DNA of 64,000 nucleotides from Heterohyrax brucei (Eukaryota > Chordata > Mammalia > Hyracoidea > Procaviidae), in NCBI GenBank assembly GCA_028571685.1, contig CM053140.1, positions 27,137,501 to 27,201,500 of the forward strand, given 5' to 3'. The notes below the pieces were generated by a model that was not told where the DNA came from, did not search any database, and was given only the letters and a program-made list of their open reading frames with translations. A program made the position numbers and the translations under genes. Positions within the stretch are counted from its first letter, which is position 1, and every line of letters starts with the position of its first letter. Shown in pieces: positions 53,301 to 63,873 of this stretch.

Positions 53301-55709
53301 ATAGCTTTCTCCCGTGGCTCCCTTCTGAATCTTTGTCATGGTCTTGGAACTATGGAGGCGGCTGGGGGAAGGGGCGCTTTCCTGCAGCTGGGGGTTGGTT
53401 GGTTTTTCAGGCTCCTGTGTCTGCCCCGAGCCCACACCTGAACTGGGCAGCAGAGTGGAGTGTGCCAAGGACCCAGCTGCTTCCTCACAGTGACTGATTA
53501 TGAATTTGCTTTGGCAGGGATGGTGGGCTCTGCTGGTCTGGAGGCTTGGTGGCCTATCCACCTTGCACAGGTCCTGAGCTGAAGGCCTGGCCCAGCCTTT
53601 GGTGGCTCTGAGGGACTCAGTAGGGCAGCTGCCTATCTTCATGCAGCCCATCCAAGCCTAGACCCCTCCCGTGTGAGCCTGGTTCCCCCCCATGCCACAG
53701 CTGGACTGGGATTCTGTTTGCTGAGGTCACTCACTGTGTCCCTGGGGTATGATGCCTAGTTGAGCTCAGTAAGCATCTCTCAACAAGTGAACTGCTGACT
53801 GGAAGCAGCGGTGTCCCAGGACCGAACTATTTCTGGGCTGCATCTCCTAGACTCCATTCTTTCAGAAAGTCCTCCTTGAGTGCCTTACCCTGTGTGTCTG
53901 GATAATTCATCTCAAAGCCCAGCTGGATCAAGGTCAGGACACATAAGGGCATCTAAGAGTGTCGGCATAGCTAGAGGGATTCTGGGAGCAAATGAATCTT
54001 GGGGGTGGAAGGGGTCTGCTGTCAGGTGGTGGAGCCAGCAAGCACAAGGTCAGGCTGGGAATGTCTCAGCCACGTCCCCCTTTGGTTAGATCCCACTCTT
54101 TCTTCCCATGCTGACCAGTCTTCTGCCTGCAGGCACAGCTGGCAGCCGAGTGGGTGGCTTGGTGGCCCCTCCTGGCAATCCCGTCTACCTGGATCTGGCC
54201 TACCTGCCCAGTGGGAGCAGTGCACGCCTGGTGGATGCTGAGTTCTTCCGGCGGGTGCGCGCCTTGTGCTATGTCATCAGCGGCCAGGACCAGGGCAAGG
54301 AGGAGGGCATGCGGGCCCTGCTGGATGCGCTGCTGGCTGGCAAGCAGCAGTGGGACCGCGAGCTGCAGGTGAGGGACAGTTGCAGGGGAGGCGGGAGGGA
54401 ACGGACTGGGGTGTTTGGGGCATGCAGTCACAAGTACTGGGTTCCCTTCTTGATGTCCTTGGGTACCTGAGACAGTGCCACAGCGTAGGCACCTTAGAGA
54501 ACAAGCATTTACTCTCATGCTTCCGAAGGCTGGGAGTCCAGATCCGGTTGTCAGCAGGGCCACACTGAAGGTCCTGGGGAGAGTCCTCCTCGTCGTCTTC
54601 AGTTTCTGGACTCCTCTGACTGTTGGCTTGTAGAGTGGTCCTCACGTGACATTTGTTCCCCACCGTGTGTCAGTCTGTCCTTTTGTAAGGCTGCACTCAG
54701 GAGGGGTGAGGGTTAGGGCCTGCCCTGCTCCAGTATGACCACTGATTCACTGGGACAAAAGAAAAACTCTATTTCCAAGTAAGGTGACACTCAAAAGGTT
54801 AGGACACCAACCTATCTTCAGGAGACATGGCTCAACCCATAGTAGTGCCTCTGAGAGTGACAGTAGCAGTAAAGGGGGACGCAGGGGTGGAATAAAGGCT
54901 CCACAGGCTCTAAAGGTTGAACCCATATGAGGGTGGGCATGGTTGTCACCTGTCCCATGGAGACAGGAATGGGGCTCATGGTGGTCAGGCCAGATGCCCC
55001 AAGCCACAGTGCCTACGAGGGAAGACTCGGGTTCCCACCCTGTCCCTGTGATGTCCTGCTGGCTCCTCTGCAAAGAGAGTTAGGGGAGCAGTAGCGGAGT
55101 GTGGTATCTGTGGGGCTGGAGAGGTAGTGTGTGACCATAGGGTGGGGGGCCCTGCAGTCGTCCCCAGAAGCTCAGGGGGACCAGGGCTAGGACTGAGAAG
55201 TGTGGCAGGCTGGGCACAGGGAGGACTGTCAGTTCTGGGTGGAGCCATGCAGAGTTGAATGGGGCACATGGAACCTTACAAAGCCTTGCTCATGCAACAC
55301 AGTGTTCTGCCCCAGGAGGTGGGCTGTGAGCAGGGACAAGACAGGACAAAGGCCAGAGGTGGGATGAGCATGATATATCCAAAGTAGAGGGTGTGTGATG
55401 CAGTGGGGAAGGGGAGAGGCTGTGAGGAGACGGGTGGCTGAGTACAGAAGCTCGAGAAGAGGCCAGAACGGCCTCAGATGTCAGAAAAGGGCACACAGGG
55501 CCTCTGGCCAGGGAGCAGGCGATCCGCCTCATTGTTGCCATCTATCCCCACAGGTAACCCTGATCCCTACCTTTGAGTCGGCGGCCATGCATGAGTGGTA
55601 CCAGGACACACGTGCAAGGCAGCAGGCACTGGGCCTCACGGTGCTGGGCAGCAACAGCACGGTGGCCATGCAGGACGAGACCTTCCCTGCCTGCAAGGTG
55701 GAGTTCTAG
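44239..55709 (+). CDS. MAP1S: MAP1S (microtubule-associated protein 1S), complete, seven coding exons
   Basis: MAP1S links microtubules, and through LC3 the autophagy machinery and mitochondria. Exons are 44239-44362, 46276-46377, 47403-47485, 47962-48102, 48658-50983, 54133-54368 and 55554-55709. The CDS is 3168 nt, 1055 residues plus stop, close to the roughly 1059 of human. All junctions are GT-AG and keep frame. Residues 1-150 (exons 1-4) form the conserved MAP1 N-terminus with SWDVDPSVCNLDEQLKVFVS. A metallo-beta-lactamase-like segment follows (VTHTGADSLPG, about residues 290-300), then a long Pro/Ser-rich acidic linker, about 500-930. The conserved MAP1 light-chain domain ends FPACKVEF. 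The start ATG was chosen from homology and a strong context (AAGATGG). The gene looks intact. Confidence 0.97.
45855..46215. mobile_element. Two AfroSINEs in MAP1S intron 1
   Basis: A minus-strand long-variant copy (about 45870-46015, 'cagaagcagatcaccaggcctttcttctcagg') is followed by a plus-strand one (about 46030-46215, 'gttaggtgctgcagtactaagaggttggtggtttgaacccaccc') that stops about 60 bases before exon 2. Confidence 0.82.
46276..46377 (+). CDS. MAP1S: MAP1S exon 2
   Basis: It encodes IRSWDVDPSVCNLDEQLKVF then VSRHSATFSSIVK. The acceptor is CACCAG|GC and the donor is AAAG|GTGAGG. Conserved in MAP1 proteins. Confidence 0.96.
47403..47485 (+). CDS. MAP1S: MAP1S exon 3
   Basis: It encodes GQRSLHHRGDALDTLVLLNP then SDKSLCDE. 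The acceptor is CACTCACAG|GC and the donor is GATGAG|GTATGG. Confidence 0.95.
47962..48102 (+). CDS. MAP1S: MAP1S exon 4
   Basis: It encodes 47 residues, LRNFLLDPAPHKLIVLAGPC through GELLLQTGGFSSRHFLQVLADKE, in phase 0 at both ends. The acceptor is TCCTCTAG|C and the donor is AAGGAG|GTGAGG. Confidence 0.96.
48658..50983 (+). CDS. MAP1S: MAP1S exon 5, the large central exon
   Basis: 2326 nt encode residues 151-925. Order: CPTFGNWAQLASNVPSL region, LEYVAESLEPPSPFELLEPP, then CCYVFPGGLGDAAFFAVNGF and the metallo-beta-lactamase-like LDRVDAVLVTHTGADSLPGL (from 49051). Next come FPGCTPPARLLEGL, then the basic/Pro-rich linker with GPRARRSASPHDVDLCLVSP and the acidic DSEDDDTESLG. Large exon size is typical of the MAP1 family. 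Compared with remembered human MAP1S, the linker is shorter near residue 490. The long antisense open frames here are shadows. Confidence 0.97.
51150..51492 (+). mobile_element. tRNA-Gly-type SINE with RTE-like tail, MAP1S intron 5
   Basis: The head resembles tRNA-Gly(GCC): A box TGGTTCAGTAGTGG (51163-51176) and B box GGTTTGATTCC (51204-51214), then 'ctggccagtgcacc'. Next comes the body 'tttcagcagaacttgcggactaaggtagactagg'. The tail, 'gtgttttgttttgttgtgcctgttg...gtagctaacaaca', matches the 3' end of the RTE LINE at 35.8 kb. Confidence 0.8.
51868..52032 (-). mobile_element. AfroSINE, long variant, MAP1S intron 5
   Basis: 'aaccagtaacggagctcgttgccatcaagacg...gtggaagcagatcactaggcctctg' on the minus strand. 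The head is truncated or diverged. Confidence 0.75.
52350..52517 (-). mobile_element. AfroSINE, long variant, MAP1S intron 5
   Basis: 'gagctgtgctccatctggtttctgtggctgg...ccaaggcacctctgggtggatgtaaacc...ttgcaccacccagggactcc'. Confidence 0.85.
52520..54130. other. Remainder of MAP1S intron 5, no exon or repeat recognised
   Basis: Unique-looking sequence. The 225-codon minus-strand frame at 52974-53651 has no recognisable domain or splice context. Confidence 0.5.
54133..54368 (+). CDS. MAP1S: MAP1S exon 6 (light-chain domain)
   Basis: It encodes TAGSRVGGLVAPPGNPVYLD then LAYLPSGSSARLVDAEFFRR and on to QQWDRELQ, the start of the conserved light-chain domain. The acceptor is CCTGCAG|GC and the donor is CTGCAG|GTGAGG. 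Confidence 0.96.
54460..54655 (-). mobile_element. MaLR LTR fragment in MAP1S intron 6
   Basis: 'acaagcatttactctcatgcttccgaaggctgggagtccagatc...ggttgtcagcagggccacactg' is the reverse of the MLT1/MST 3' region. Confidence 0.65.
55554..55709 (+). CDS. MAP1S: MAP1S exon 7 (C-terminus and stop)
   Basis: It encodes VTLIPTFESAAMHEWYQDTR through MQDETFPACKVEF and the TAG stop at 55707-55709. The acceptor is CCCACAG|GTAACC. Confidence 0.97.
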   Translation, partial: VTLIPTFESAAMHEWYQDTRARQQALGLTVLGSNSTVAMQDETFPACKVEF

Positions 55710-55779
55710 CCCTCAGCCTTGTCCCCTGCAGCCCCACACTCCCCGACTCTGCCACTACCTGAGGAATTCACCTATCACG

Positions 55780-55785
55780 AATAAA
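55780..55785 (+). terminator. MAP1S: MAP1S polyadenylation signal AATAAA
   Basis: A canonical AATAAA lies 71 bases after the stop codon, giving a very short 3' UTR. It is followed within 25 bases by a TGTGGCC-type downstream element. Confidence 0.85.
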
Positions 55786-56249
55786 CCGTGTACTCACTCC
55801 ATTGTGGCCTCCATTCCTTCGCATTGTGGGCCCATGCCCATTTCACAGATGGGATTCCTGAAGCCTGGCAGGGAGGTGTCTTTCAGAGCTAATAATTGCT
55901 GGGCAGGTGACCTTGCTTCTCTGTGAAGCCCTGAGTCTGACTTGGCTGCCTCTTTCCCACAATTTCTTGGCCGTGGTCACAAGCCAGCCGGTGGCTGAGG
56001 TAAGGTTTGATCCGTTGTCTCTGTGTCTCCAAAGCCATAAGACAAAAATTAGTCTTCTGTCTCAAGCATAATTGGTGCTCATGGCAGGAAAAATCAAACT
56101 CCATAGAACAATACTGAGAACAAGCTATAGTCCAAAGGTTGCTGTATTCTGGTCAGCTCCCTCCTGATCTGTCTTTCTCTGCATGTGTAGAAATACTTAA
56201 AGGTAACAGCAGTTGAGAGAGCATTCATAGTGCGTTCATTGGTGACCAC

Positions 56250-56870
56250 CAGAAAGATGTGTCCACTTCCTAACCCTGGACCTGTAACTGAGCTCTCATC
56301 TGGGACAAGGGTCTTTGCTGGTGTGACTGAGGCCCTGGAGATGAGAACATCCTGGATCACACTCTTGGTTTTTGCCGTCAAGTTGATTCCAGTGCATGGT
56401 GCCCCCAAGTGGTACAGACTGGAACTGCTCCATGGTGTTTTCTTGGCTGTGATCTTGATGGAAGGACATTGCCAGGCCTGTCTGCCGCAGTACCACTAAA
56501 TGAGTTCCAACTGCCAGTCTTCAGGTTAGTAGTAAAGTACAAACTGCTCATGCCGGCTAGGAACCTTGGTGGGCTGTAAATCCAATGACAAGTGTCCTTT
56601 TATAAGAAAGGAAGAAGAGACACAGGTACAAATAAGGAAGGTTTCTTGTGACAACAGGCAGCTGGAGTGATGTGGCCACTAGCCCAGGAATGCCTGGGTC
56701 CACCAGAAGCTGGAAGAGGCAAGGATTCTCCCCTAGAGCCTCTGGGGGGAGCATGGCCCTGTGGAGACTTTGATTTCGGACAGCTGGACATCGATGTGTG
56801 CTGCAGTCTGAGTCCTGGGGACTGGTTTGGTGGGGCTCTGGAGCTAGCTTTGCAGGGGATCCCAAACCTG
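56250..56870 (+). mobile_element. MLT1-like LTR interrupted by an AfroSINE (about 56370-56568, minus)
   Basis: The LTR part 'tgtccacttcctaaccctggacctgtaactgagctc' continues after the SINE as 'aatgacaagtgtccttttataagaaaggaagaagagacac'. The SINE shows 'gccgtcaagttgattccagtgcatgg'. Confidence 0.72.
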
Positions 56871-57412
56871 AAACCTGTCAGGTAGACAGACAGGAGGGCA
56901 ACAAGCCAGAGCCCACGGTGACAGACTGGGGAGAAGGGTACCAGTGAAAATGCACCCTAGGCCTTGCAAAAACTGGAGGAGGGTACTGGGGAGGGTGAAG
57001 CAGCCCTGAGGCAAGCCAGCGGGTCGACAGAGCCGCAGCTGCTCCTCCAGACTGAATGGACTATGCTGCCAAGTCCACCTCCGGACCTGGCATCCCAGGT
57101 CACTCCTAGCAGACACCTGCAAGGAAAGGAATCGTGGGAAGCTAGGCCCACACTGCCCAACCCACCCCCGGAGATAACACGGAGTGACCTGTTTTTACTT
57201 GAGGCCTGAACACCCCACTTTTCATTCTGGCCACACTTGAATAATGACTGCTGTTGCCTTGTTCTTAGTTCATTTCATTCATCTCTACTGAGATTTTCTT
57301 ATAATTTTTGCCCTTTTTTTTTTTTAGACAATTCAGTTTTTTCAAATTGGGTTATTTGCTTTTTTCTTTTACATATAATGATTTTAAAAAAATAGATTTG
57401 AATGCTGTAAAT

Positions 57413-57600
57413 TAAGGAGTCCCCACGAACGGTTAAGTGCTCAGCTATTAGCGAGCAGGTGGACAGTTTGGACCCACCTAGAGGTGCCTCAGAAGACAGG
57501 CCTGGCACTCTGCTTTTGAAAATCACAGCCTTGAAAACCTCACGGAACAGCGCTACTTTCTACACTTGGAGTGTTCATGAGACAACAGCAACAGTAGGCT
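57413..57600 (+). mobile_element. AfroSINE
   Basis: 'ggagtccccacgaacggttaagtgctcagctattagc...agacaggcctggcactctgc...ccttgaaaacctcacgg'. Confidence 0.8.
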
Positions 57601-58021
57601 TACACTGTAGACTTTTTTCTAAATTTATCTTTCCATTTTGTTTACAGGAGGTTTTGCTACACAAAATGCTTCATTTTTATGGTTTTTGATCCCCAGTCTT
57701 CAAATTGAAAAATTCTTTTTTATACTTACTCCTCCTTCCCCCCCAAGTTCATAAAGTTTTTCTCAAGCTATTTTGTTTTTAATTTCACCATTGGCTTTTT
57801 GACCATTTTGTCATTCTAGGAGTTCTTTGGGGATGAGGAGAGAGGTGGGGGTTGTCTCGACCCCAGAGGGCTAACAGATTGTCCAGATGCCATTCACAGA
57901 TTTGAAGCGCCCCCGACCCTTGAATGAAACTGAATGTGTATCCTGTTTCTGAACCCACCTCTCTCAGACTGACCTCCAGCATTGCTGGCCATGACCTCGC
58001 TGCTTTAATCAGTGTAGCTTT

Positions 58022-58222
58022 GGAGACCCTGGATGGTGCAAATGGGGAGTGGTCTCAGCCGGTATAACCAAAATGTGGTAGGTTCAAGTCCACCCAAGGT
58101 ACCACGGAAGAAAGGCCTGGAGATCTCCTGAAAAATCAGCCATCGAAAGCCCTGTGGAGCGCACTTCTACTCTGACACGTGGGGTCGCCACAAGTGGGAG
58201 CTGACTCCGGCAGCTGGTTTTT
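58022..58222 (+). mobile_element. AfroSINE, long variant
   Basis: 'gagaccctggatggtgcaaatgg...gtaggttcaagtccaccc...gaaaggcctggagatctcctg...gacacgtggggtcgccacaagtggg'. Confidence 0.85.
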
Positions 58223-58346
58223 TTGCTGTGTCTTGATAACCTTGTCAGGCATATTCTTCCTCCTTGCTTTGGCTTTTCTTGCTTTCATATATTGTTACTT
58301 GTTCTTTCCTCTTGAAATCCTAGAATTTCTGGGGACAGAGCCTGTT

Positions 58347-58560
58347 TTAAGGGGCTCCTGGGACTGCTGTAGCAAAATACCATGAGCCTGTGGCTTAAAG
58401 GACAGGAATTTATCATCTCAGTTCTGAAGGCTGGGTGTCTGACTTTAGGGCATCTATTGGGTATGCTCTCCCTGCCACTTGAGACCTCAGAAGGCTGCCT
58501 GTCAGCACAAAGGTAAAATAGAAGTAAAGGCTCCCCTACAAGCATACCCCACAGGGAACT
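58347..58560 (-). mobile_element. MaLR-like LTR 3' fragment
   Basis: On the minus strand: 'agatgataaattcctgtcctttaaagccacaggctcatgg' block of the family. Confidence 0.65.
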
Positions 58561-58603
58561 GAAAATAGTGCCTCTCGAACTTTGCTGTTTTGAGGGGAAA
58601 AAG

Positions 58604-58750
58604 ATCCATCGCCACTGAGTCAATTCTGACTCATAGTGGTCTCTGTAGGACAGAGTAGAACTGTTGCATAGGGTTTCCAAGGAGCAGCTGGTAGAATCCA
58701 ACTGCTGACCTTTCAGTTGGTAGCCAAGGTCTTAACCACTACACTGCTAA
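58604..58750 (-). mobile_element. AfroSINE
   Basis: 'atccatcgccactgagtcaattctgactcatagtgg...gcatagggtttccaaggagcagctgg...cactacactgct'. Confidence 0.88.
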
Positions 58751-59118
58751 GGAAAAGGAGGGGAAAATCTCATCAGGTAACCCACAACCTCAGGTGAGTT
58801 TGCAACTCCAATGACATTATCTAGGTGTTAGCAAGTCCTCAGCATGGGAATATGGCCCATGATGGTGGTGACCCTGAGTCTGTCCTCAAAAGGATGCCCC
58901 CAATCACATTCCAGGAAGTAGGAGCCAGCATCAAACATCCCACGCTGTAACTATAGACAGCAGCAGAGACTTGGAGTGTCAGCATCATCATCAGACATGA
59001 ATCAGTGTGTTTAACCCAGAAAGGTGAACAAAGTGAAGAAAGAGTCACATCTGAGTAAGAATGAGACAGAGCTAAAAGACTAAAAAAGTCGTCGAGGTTT
59101 AAAACTCACTGGACAGGT

Positions 59119-59662
59119 GTCCAGGTCCCTGGATAGCACAAATGGTCTATTCTCTTACTTAGCTAGAGACGCATTCAGACCCATGCAGCAGCACTGCGAG
59201 AGAAAGACCTGATGATCACAGCCATGAAAACCCTATGAAGCAGTTGTACTCTGTAACACATGAAGTTACCATGAATTAGAATCAATTCCATTGTCACAGA
59301 TTTTGGTGTCTTTGGACAGGTGTAATGGTGGATTTGGGAGAGCTAGAGAGAGAACCGCTGCAGTTGAAGGTGGAGCTGAGTAAATACTTCAGCATGGCAC
59401 AGATAGACAGGAATAAGAGGAGAAAAGACAGAGGAAGGGGTTAAATAAAGTGAAACGAAACAGCCATTGAACCTACCCAGCTTCCTGGGGTCTCTGTGTG
59501 TGTGTCAGAGTAGACCTGCACTCCACTGGGGTTTCAGTGGCTGATTTTTCAGAAATGGATCTCCAGGCCTTTCTTTCAAGATGCCTGTGGATGAACTTGA
59601 CCCTCCAACCTTTTAGTTGGCGGCCAAGTGCATTAACCATTTGTGTCGTCCAGAGGCAAAGT
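59119..59662. mobile_element. Two AfroSINEs (59119-59308 plus, 59488-59662 minus)
   Basis: First copy: 'ggtccctggatagcacaaatgg...gaaagacctgatgatcacagccatgaaaaccctatg'. Second copy: 'ctgatttttcagaaatggatctccaggcctttctttcaag...catttgtgtcgtccagagg'. About 180 bases between them show nothing recognisable. Confidence 0.8.
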
Positions 59663-59669
59663 CTGAAAG

Positions 59670-61201
59670 GACGATGGCTGAGAATTTTCTGAAACTCAAG
59701 AAAGAAGTAAATTTGCAGATTCAGATGACTGAACGCTTCCCAAGTAGGCCACATGAAAAGACAACTCAGTGAAAGTTCAGCAAACCCAAGTCAGCGAGAA
59801 AAACAACGTGGACCAAGGGTCATCTTCTCAGTCCCACAACTGAGAAACCAGAGCACAGCATCTGCAAGGCGCTGAGAGAAAGTCTCTGGCAACACAGAAA
59901 TGCCCACCCAACAAAAGTATCTTTGGAGAATGAATGTGAAATAAAGACAATAACCAGGAATTTTCCACCCGCAGAACCTTCATCAAAGGACGTAGAGATG
60001 GAATGTTTTCCAGGAAGAAAAAGAGTAATTTAGGTGGTGAAAGGGCTGAGGTGCAGGAAGAAACAAAGAGGGAAAAAGGGGAAACGTGGGTCAATTTAAA
60101 TGTTGACTGTCTGTAGGAACCATGGTTTTGGGGAACATCTAGCTCAGTTAGTGTAACAAAGTTTATAAAGAAAGTGTTCTACATCCTACTTTAGTGAGTA
60201 GCATCTGAGGGCTTAAAAGCCTGTGAGCAGCTAAGATACTCCACTGGTTTCACCCTTTCAGAAGCAAAGGAGCATGAAGAAAACAAAAGACACAAGAAAA
60301 AGATTATTTCAAAGCACTAATGAACCACAACTACCAGAGCCTCCACCAGACTGAGTTCAGTACAACCAGATGGTACCCAGCTACCACTACTGACTGTTCC
60401 GATAGCAGTCACAGTAGAGGATCCCAGACAGAGATGGAAAAAAAGGTAGAACACGGTTCTCACATACATACACACACGAAGACTAGACTTGCTGGCCTCA
60501 CAAAGACTGGAGAAACCCTGAAAGTATGGCTCCAACACACCCTTTAACTCAATACTGAAGCCATTGCTGAGGTTCATCCTTCATCCAGAGATTAGACAGG
60601 CCCATAAAACAAAATGAGACTAGAGGAGGCACACCAGTCCAGAGGCAAGGACTAGAAAGCAGGAGGAGACAGGGAAGCTGGTAACAGGAAATCCAAGGTC
60701 AGAAGACAGTATTGACATGTGAGGTTGTTAACCAATGTCAGAAAACAGTATGCATACTAACTGTCTAATGAGAAGCTAGTTTATGCTGTTAGACTTCATA
60801 TAAAATTCAACTTAAAAAGATGTTGCCTTTATTTATGATTATTATCATGTCAAATGTATGGGATTAAAAGCTAAATTTGAGCAATAATAGCAAGTAAATA
60901 AGGAGGAGTGGAGTCAAGTCCTAAAATCCTTGTATTGTTTGGGGGAGGATAATATTAACTTGAGTAAGCAGAGGAGGAATTTTAAATAGTTTAGGGTAAG
61001 CACCAGAAGGAAAGAATAGTCTATGATTTTCAAACTAGGCAGGGGAAAGGAAATTAGAAAGAAAAATAATCCAAAGAAAGGTTCATAGAAAAAGTAGTAC
61101 AGATAGAAAGTCCAGAATGAGATAATAATAGTACATAAAACTGCCAATAATTACAATAAATGTAAATGGACAAAAACTCCCGTTAAAAGACAAAAGGTTG
61201 T
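59670..61201 (+). mobile_element. Old L1 (L1M-type) carrying an elephant-type L1 3' end (about 60115-60835)
   Basis: The left part 'ggaattttccacccgcagaaccttcatcaaagg' and the right part 'caataattacaataaatgtaaatggacaaaaac' are L1M-like. Between them lies an L1 3'-UTR copy with 'cagatggtacccagctaccactactgactg'. Confidence 0.7.
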
Positions 61202-63863
61202 GTGTGTGTGTGTGTGTGTGTGTTTTAATGACTGAGTGAAAATGTACATTCTCATAAATTTACATGCCCACCTATATGCAGCTTCCACTGCTCTCCCTGT
61301 CCGGTGACAGCACACTGTTCCTCTCTGCTCCATACATATCTCATCCTCCCCACAGTCTCCTTTCCCCTCCTCTCCACCCACTCTCCTTCCTCCAGCCAGA
61401 GGTCAGCAGGATGATATCCTATACATGCATAGAACCATAAAGTGCATCCAATATATGGTCACTCTGCATTGCTAAGTCCAATCCATTCATGTCCGAAGAG
61501 TGGACCTTTGTTATGATTTATGGGCAAGGGCAGCATCAGGGCCAGGGGCCATGCTCCCAGGGGAACCCCGAAGCTGCTGGACCATCAATTGCAGTCTTTT
61601 AGTGGAGATCTCAGGGTGCACCTCTCTTTATCCTTGTGTTGCCAGTGAGACTCAACTTAGTGAGCTCCATTGCAGCTATGACTGGTGCTGGCCAGACACC
61701 ATCCGGTTCTTCCAGTCCCAAGTTGATGTAGGCACCCACTCCTGTGGGTCTCTCTATCTTCTGGGTTGTCTTTATCCCATGTCATTTAGTTCCTCAGTGA
61801 TCATCTGTTCTTGCTGAGTTGGGACCATTTGCTATGCTCTCGGATGGCAGCTTGGCAGCTTGGCAGCTTTTAAGACCCCAGATGCCACTCACCAATGTGG
61901 GGTGCAGACAGCCCTCTTAGCAAAACGCTGGTTGGGCCAATTGGCCTTGATTTCACCTAAGAGCCTGGTCTCCTGCCCCCCTGCGCCAGCTACTCTGTCC
62001 TTGCAATATTGGGTTAAGATGGAAGGAGTTTTCAAGTTATGCTGAAGTCCACTTAATATTGTTCTTGCTTCTAATGTGTGCTATCACTGATTTCACCCAA
62101 CCAAACTTCTGCCAACTATCTAATCTAAACCCTCCCCCCATCACCCTCCCTTCTTCCCTTCCCTTGCAGCTGTCAAAGAGTATTTTCTTCTATACATAAG
62201 TCTGTTTTTGAGATCTTATCATAGGGGTCTCATACAATATTTGTCCTTTTGTCGCTGACTACTTTCACTCAACATAATGTCTTCCAGTTGAAACCAGGTT
62301 AGGAGATGTTTCCTGGAATCATCATTATTCTTTATCATTGCGTACTGCTCCGTTGAGTATATATGCCATAGTTTACCTATCCATTCCTCTGTTGTTGGGC
62401 ATCTGGGTTGATTCCATCTTTTTGCTATTGTGGACTGTGCTACGATAAACATTCTGGTGCATGTGTCTGTTGGTGTGAAAGACCTTGATTCTGTAGGATA
62501 TATTCCAAGTAGTGGAATTACTGGGTCAAATGATATACCTATATCCATTTTTTTAAGGAAGCCCCATATTGCTTTCCAAAGAGGCTGGACCATTTTGCAA
62601 CCCCACCAACAGTGTAGGAGAGTTCCACTTTCTCCACAGCCTCTCCAGCATTTGTTGTTTTGTGTTTTTTGGATCATGACCAATCTTGTTGGGGTGAGAC
62701 GATATCTCATTGTAGTCTTGATGTGAATTTCCTTAATAACTGAAGAGGTGAACATGTCTGCATGTGTTTTTTGGCTGCCTGGATCTCCTCTTTAGAGAAA
62801 TGTCTGTCCATCTCCTTTGCCCATCGCTTAATTGAATGATTTATCTTCTTCTTATTGATATTTTGTAGTATCTTATAGATTATGGAGATCAGCTGTCAGT
62901 ATGATACAGAGTTGCCAAATATTTTTTCCCATTCTGTAGGTGGCCTTTTAATTCTATTAATAAAGTCTTTGGATGAGCAAAAGTGTTTGATTCTTAATAG
63001 TTTCCATTTATCTATTTTCTTTTCGGTTGATTGTGGTTTGTCTGACAGATTTTGAAGTCTGTCTACATTGTATATTAAAACTTCCATTGTTAAATGGTCC
63101 CAACTCAGCAGGAACAGATGCTAACCAAAGACCAAAATGACATGGGGTAAAGACAACTCAGAAGATAGAGAGACCCACAAGAGTGGGTGCCTATATAGAC
63201 TTGGGACTGGAAGAACCGGATGGTGCCCAGCCATCACCAGTGATAGCCGCGATGGAGCTCACTAAGTTGAGTCTCACTGGCAACACAAGAATAAAGAGAG
63301 GTGCACCCTGAGATCTCCACTAAAAGACTGCAATTGATGGTCCAGCGGCTTCGGGGTTCCCCTGGGAGTATGGCCCCTGGCCCTGATGCTGCCCTTGCCC
63401 ATAAATCATAACGAAGGTCCACTCTTTGGACATGAATGGATTGGACTTAGCAATGCAGAGTGACCATATATTGGGTGCACTTCATGGTTCTGTGCATCTA
63501 TAGGATATCATCCTGCTGATCTCTGGCTGGAGGAAGGGGAGTGGGTGGAGAGGAGGGGAAAGGAGACTGTGGGGAGGATGAGACATGTATGGAGCAGAGA
63601 CGAATAGTGTGCTGTCACCGGGCAGGGAGAGCAGTGGAAGCTGCATATAGGTGGGCATGTAAATTTATATGAGAATGTACATTTTCACTCAGTCACAATA
63701 AAAACAAAAACAAAAAACTTTCATTGTTGTTCCTACCTTTTCTTGGATGAGCTTTATCATTTTAGGTTTGATATTTAGGTCTTTCATCCAGCTGGGGTTG
63801 GTTTTTGTATAAGGTATAAGATATGGATCTTGTTTCAATTTATTGCAGATAGATATCCAATTT
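61202..63863 (-). mobile_element. L1 LINE, 5'-truncated, ORF2 C-terminal end and 3' UTR, minus strand
   Basis: On the minus strand the ORF2 C-terminus reads CWRGCGESGTLLHCWWGCKM, then PVIPLLGIYPTESRSFTPTD and FIVAQSTIAKRWNQPRCPTT, within 62219-62755. An upstream part, PPTEWEKIFGNSVSY, lies at 62896-63087, and DPYLIPYTKTNPSWMKDLNI near 63770-63840. A (TG)n tract (61199-61222) is at its 3' end. AAAAGGTTGT is duplicated at 61192-61201 and 63864-63873. The reading frame is broken, so the copy is dead. Confidence 0.9.
63092..63713 (+). mobile_element. L1 3'-end insertion inside the minus-strand L1
   Basis: About 620 bases of L1 3' UTR in plus orientation end in an 'aataaaaacaaaaacaaaaaac' tail. 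AAAACTTCCATTGTT (63077-63091) and AAAACTTTCATTGTT (63714-63728) are target-site duplications with one mismatch. It is an inverted copy of about 61.22-61.86 kb. Confidence 0.9.
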
Positions 63864-63873
63864 AAAAGGTTGT

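Noticed and set aside
52974..53651. A 225-codon minus-strand frame in MAP1S intron 5
   Set aside because: No domain, no neighbouring exons on that strand, and composition like its surroundings.
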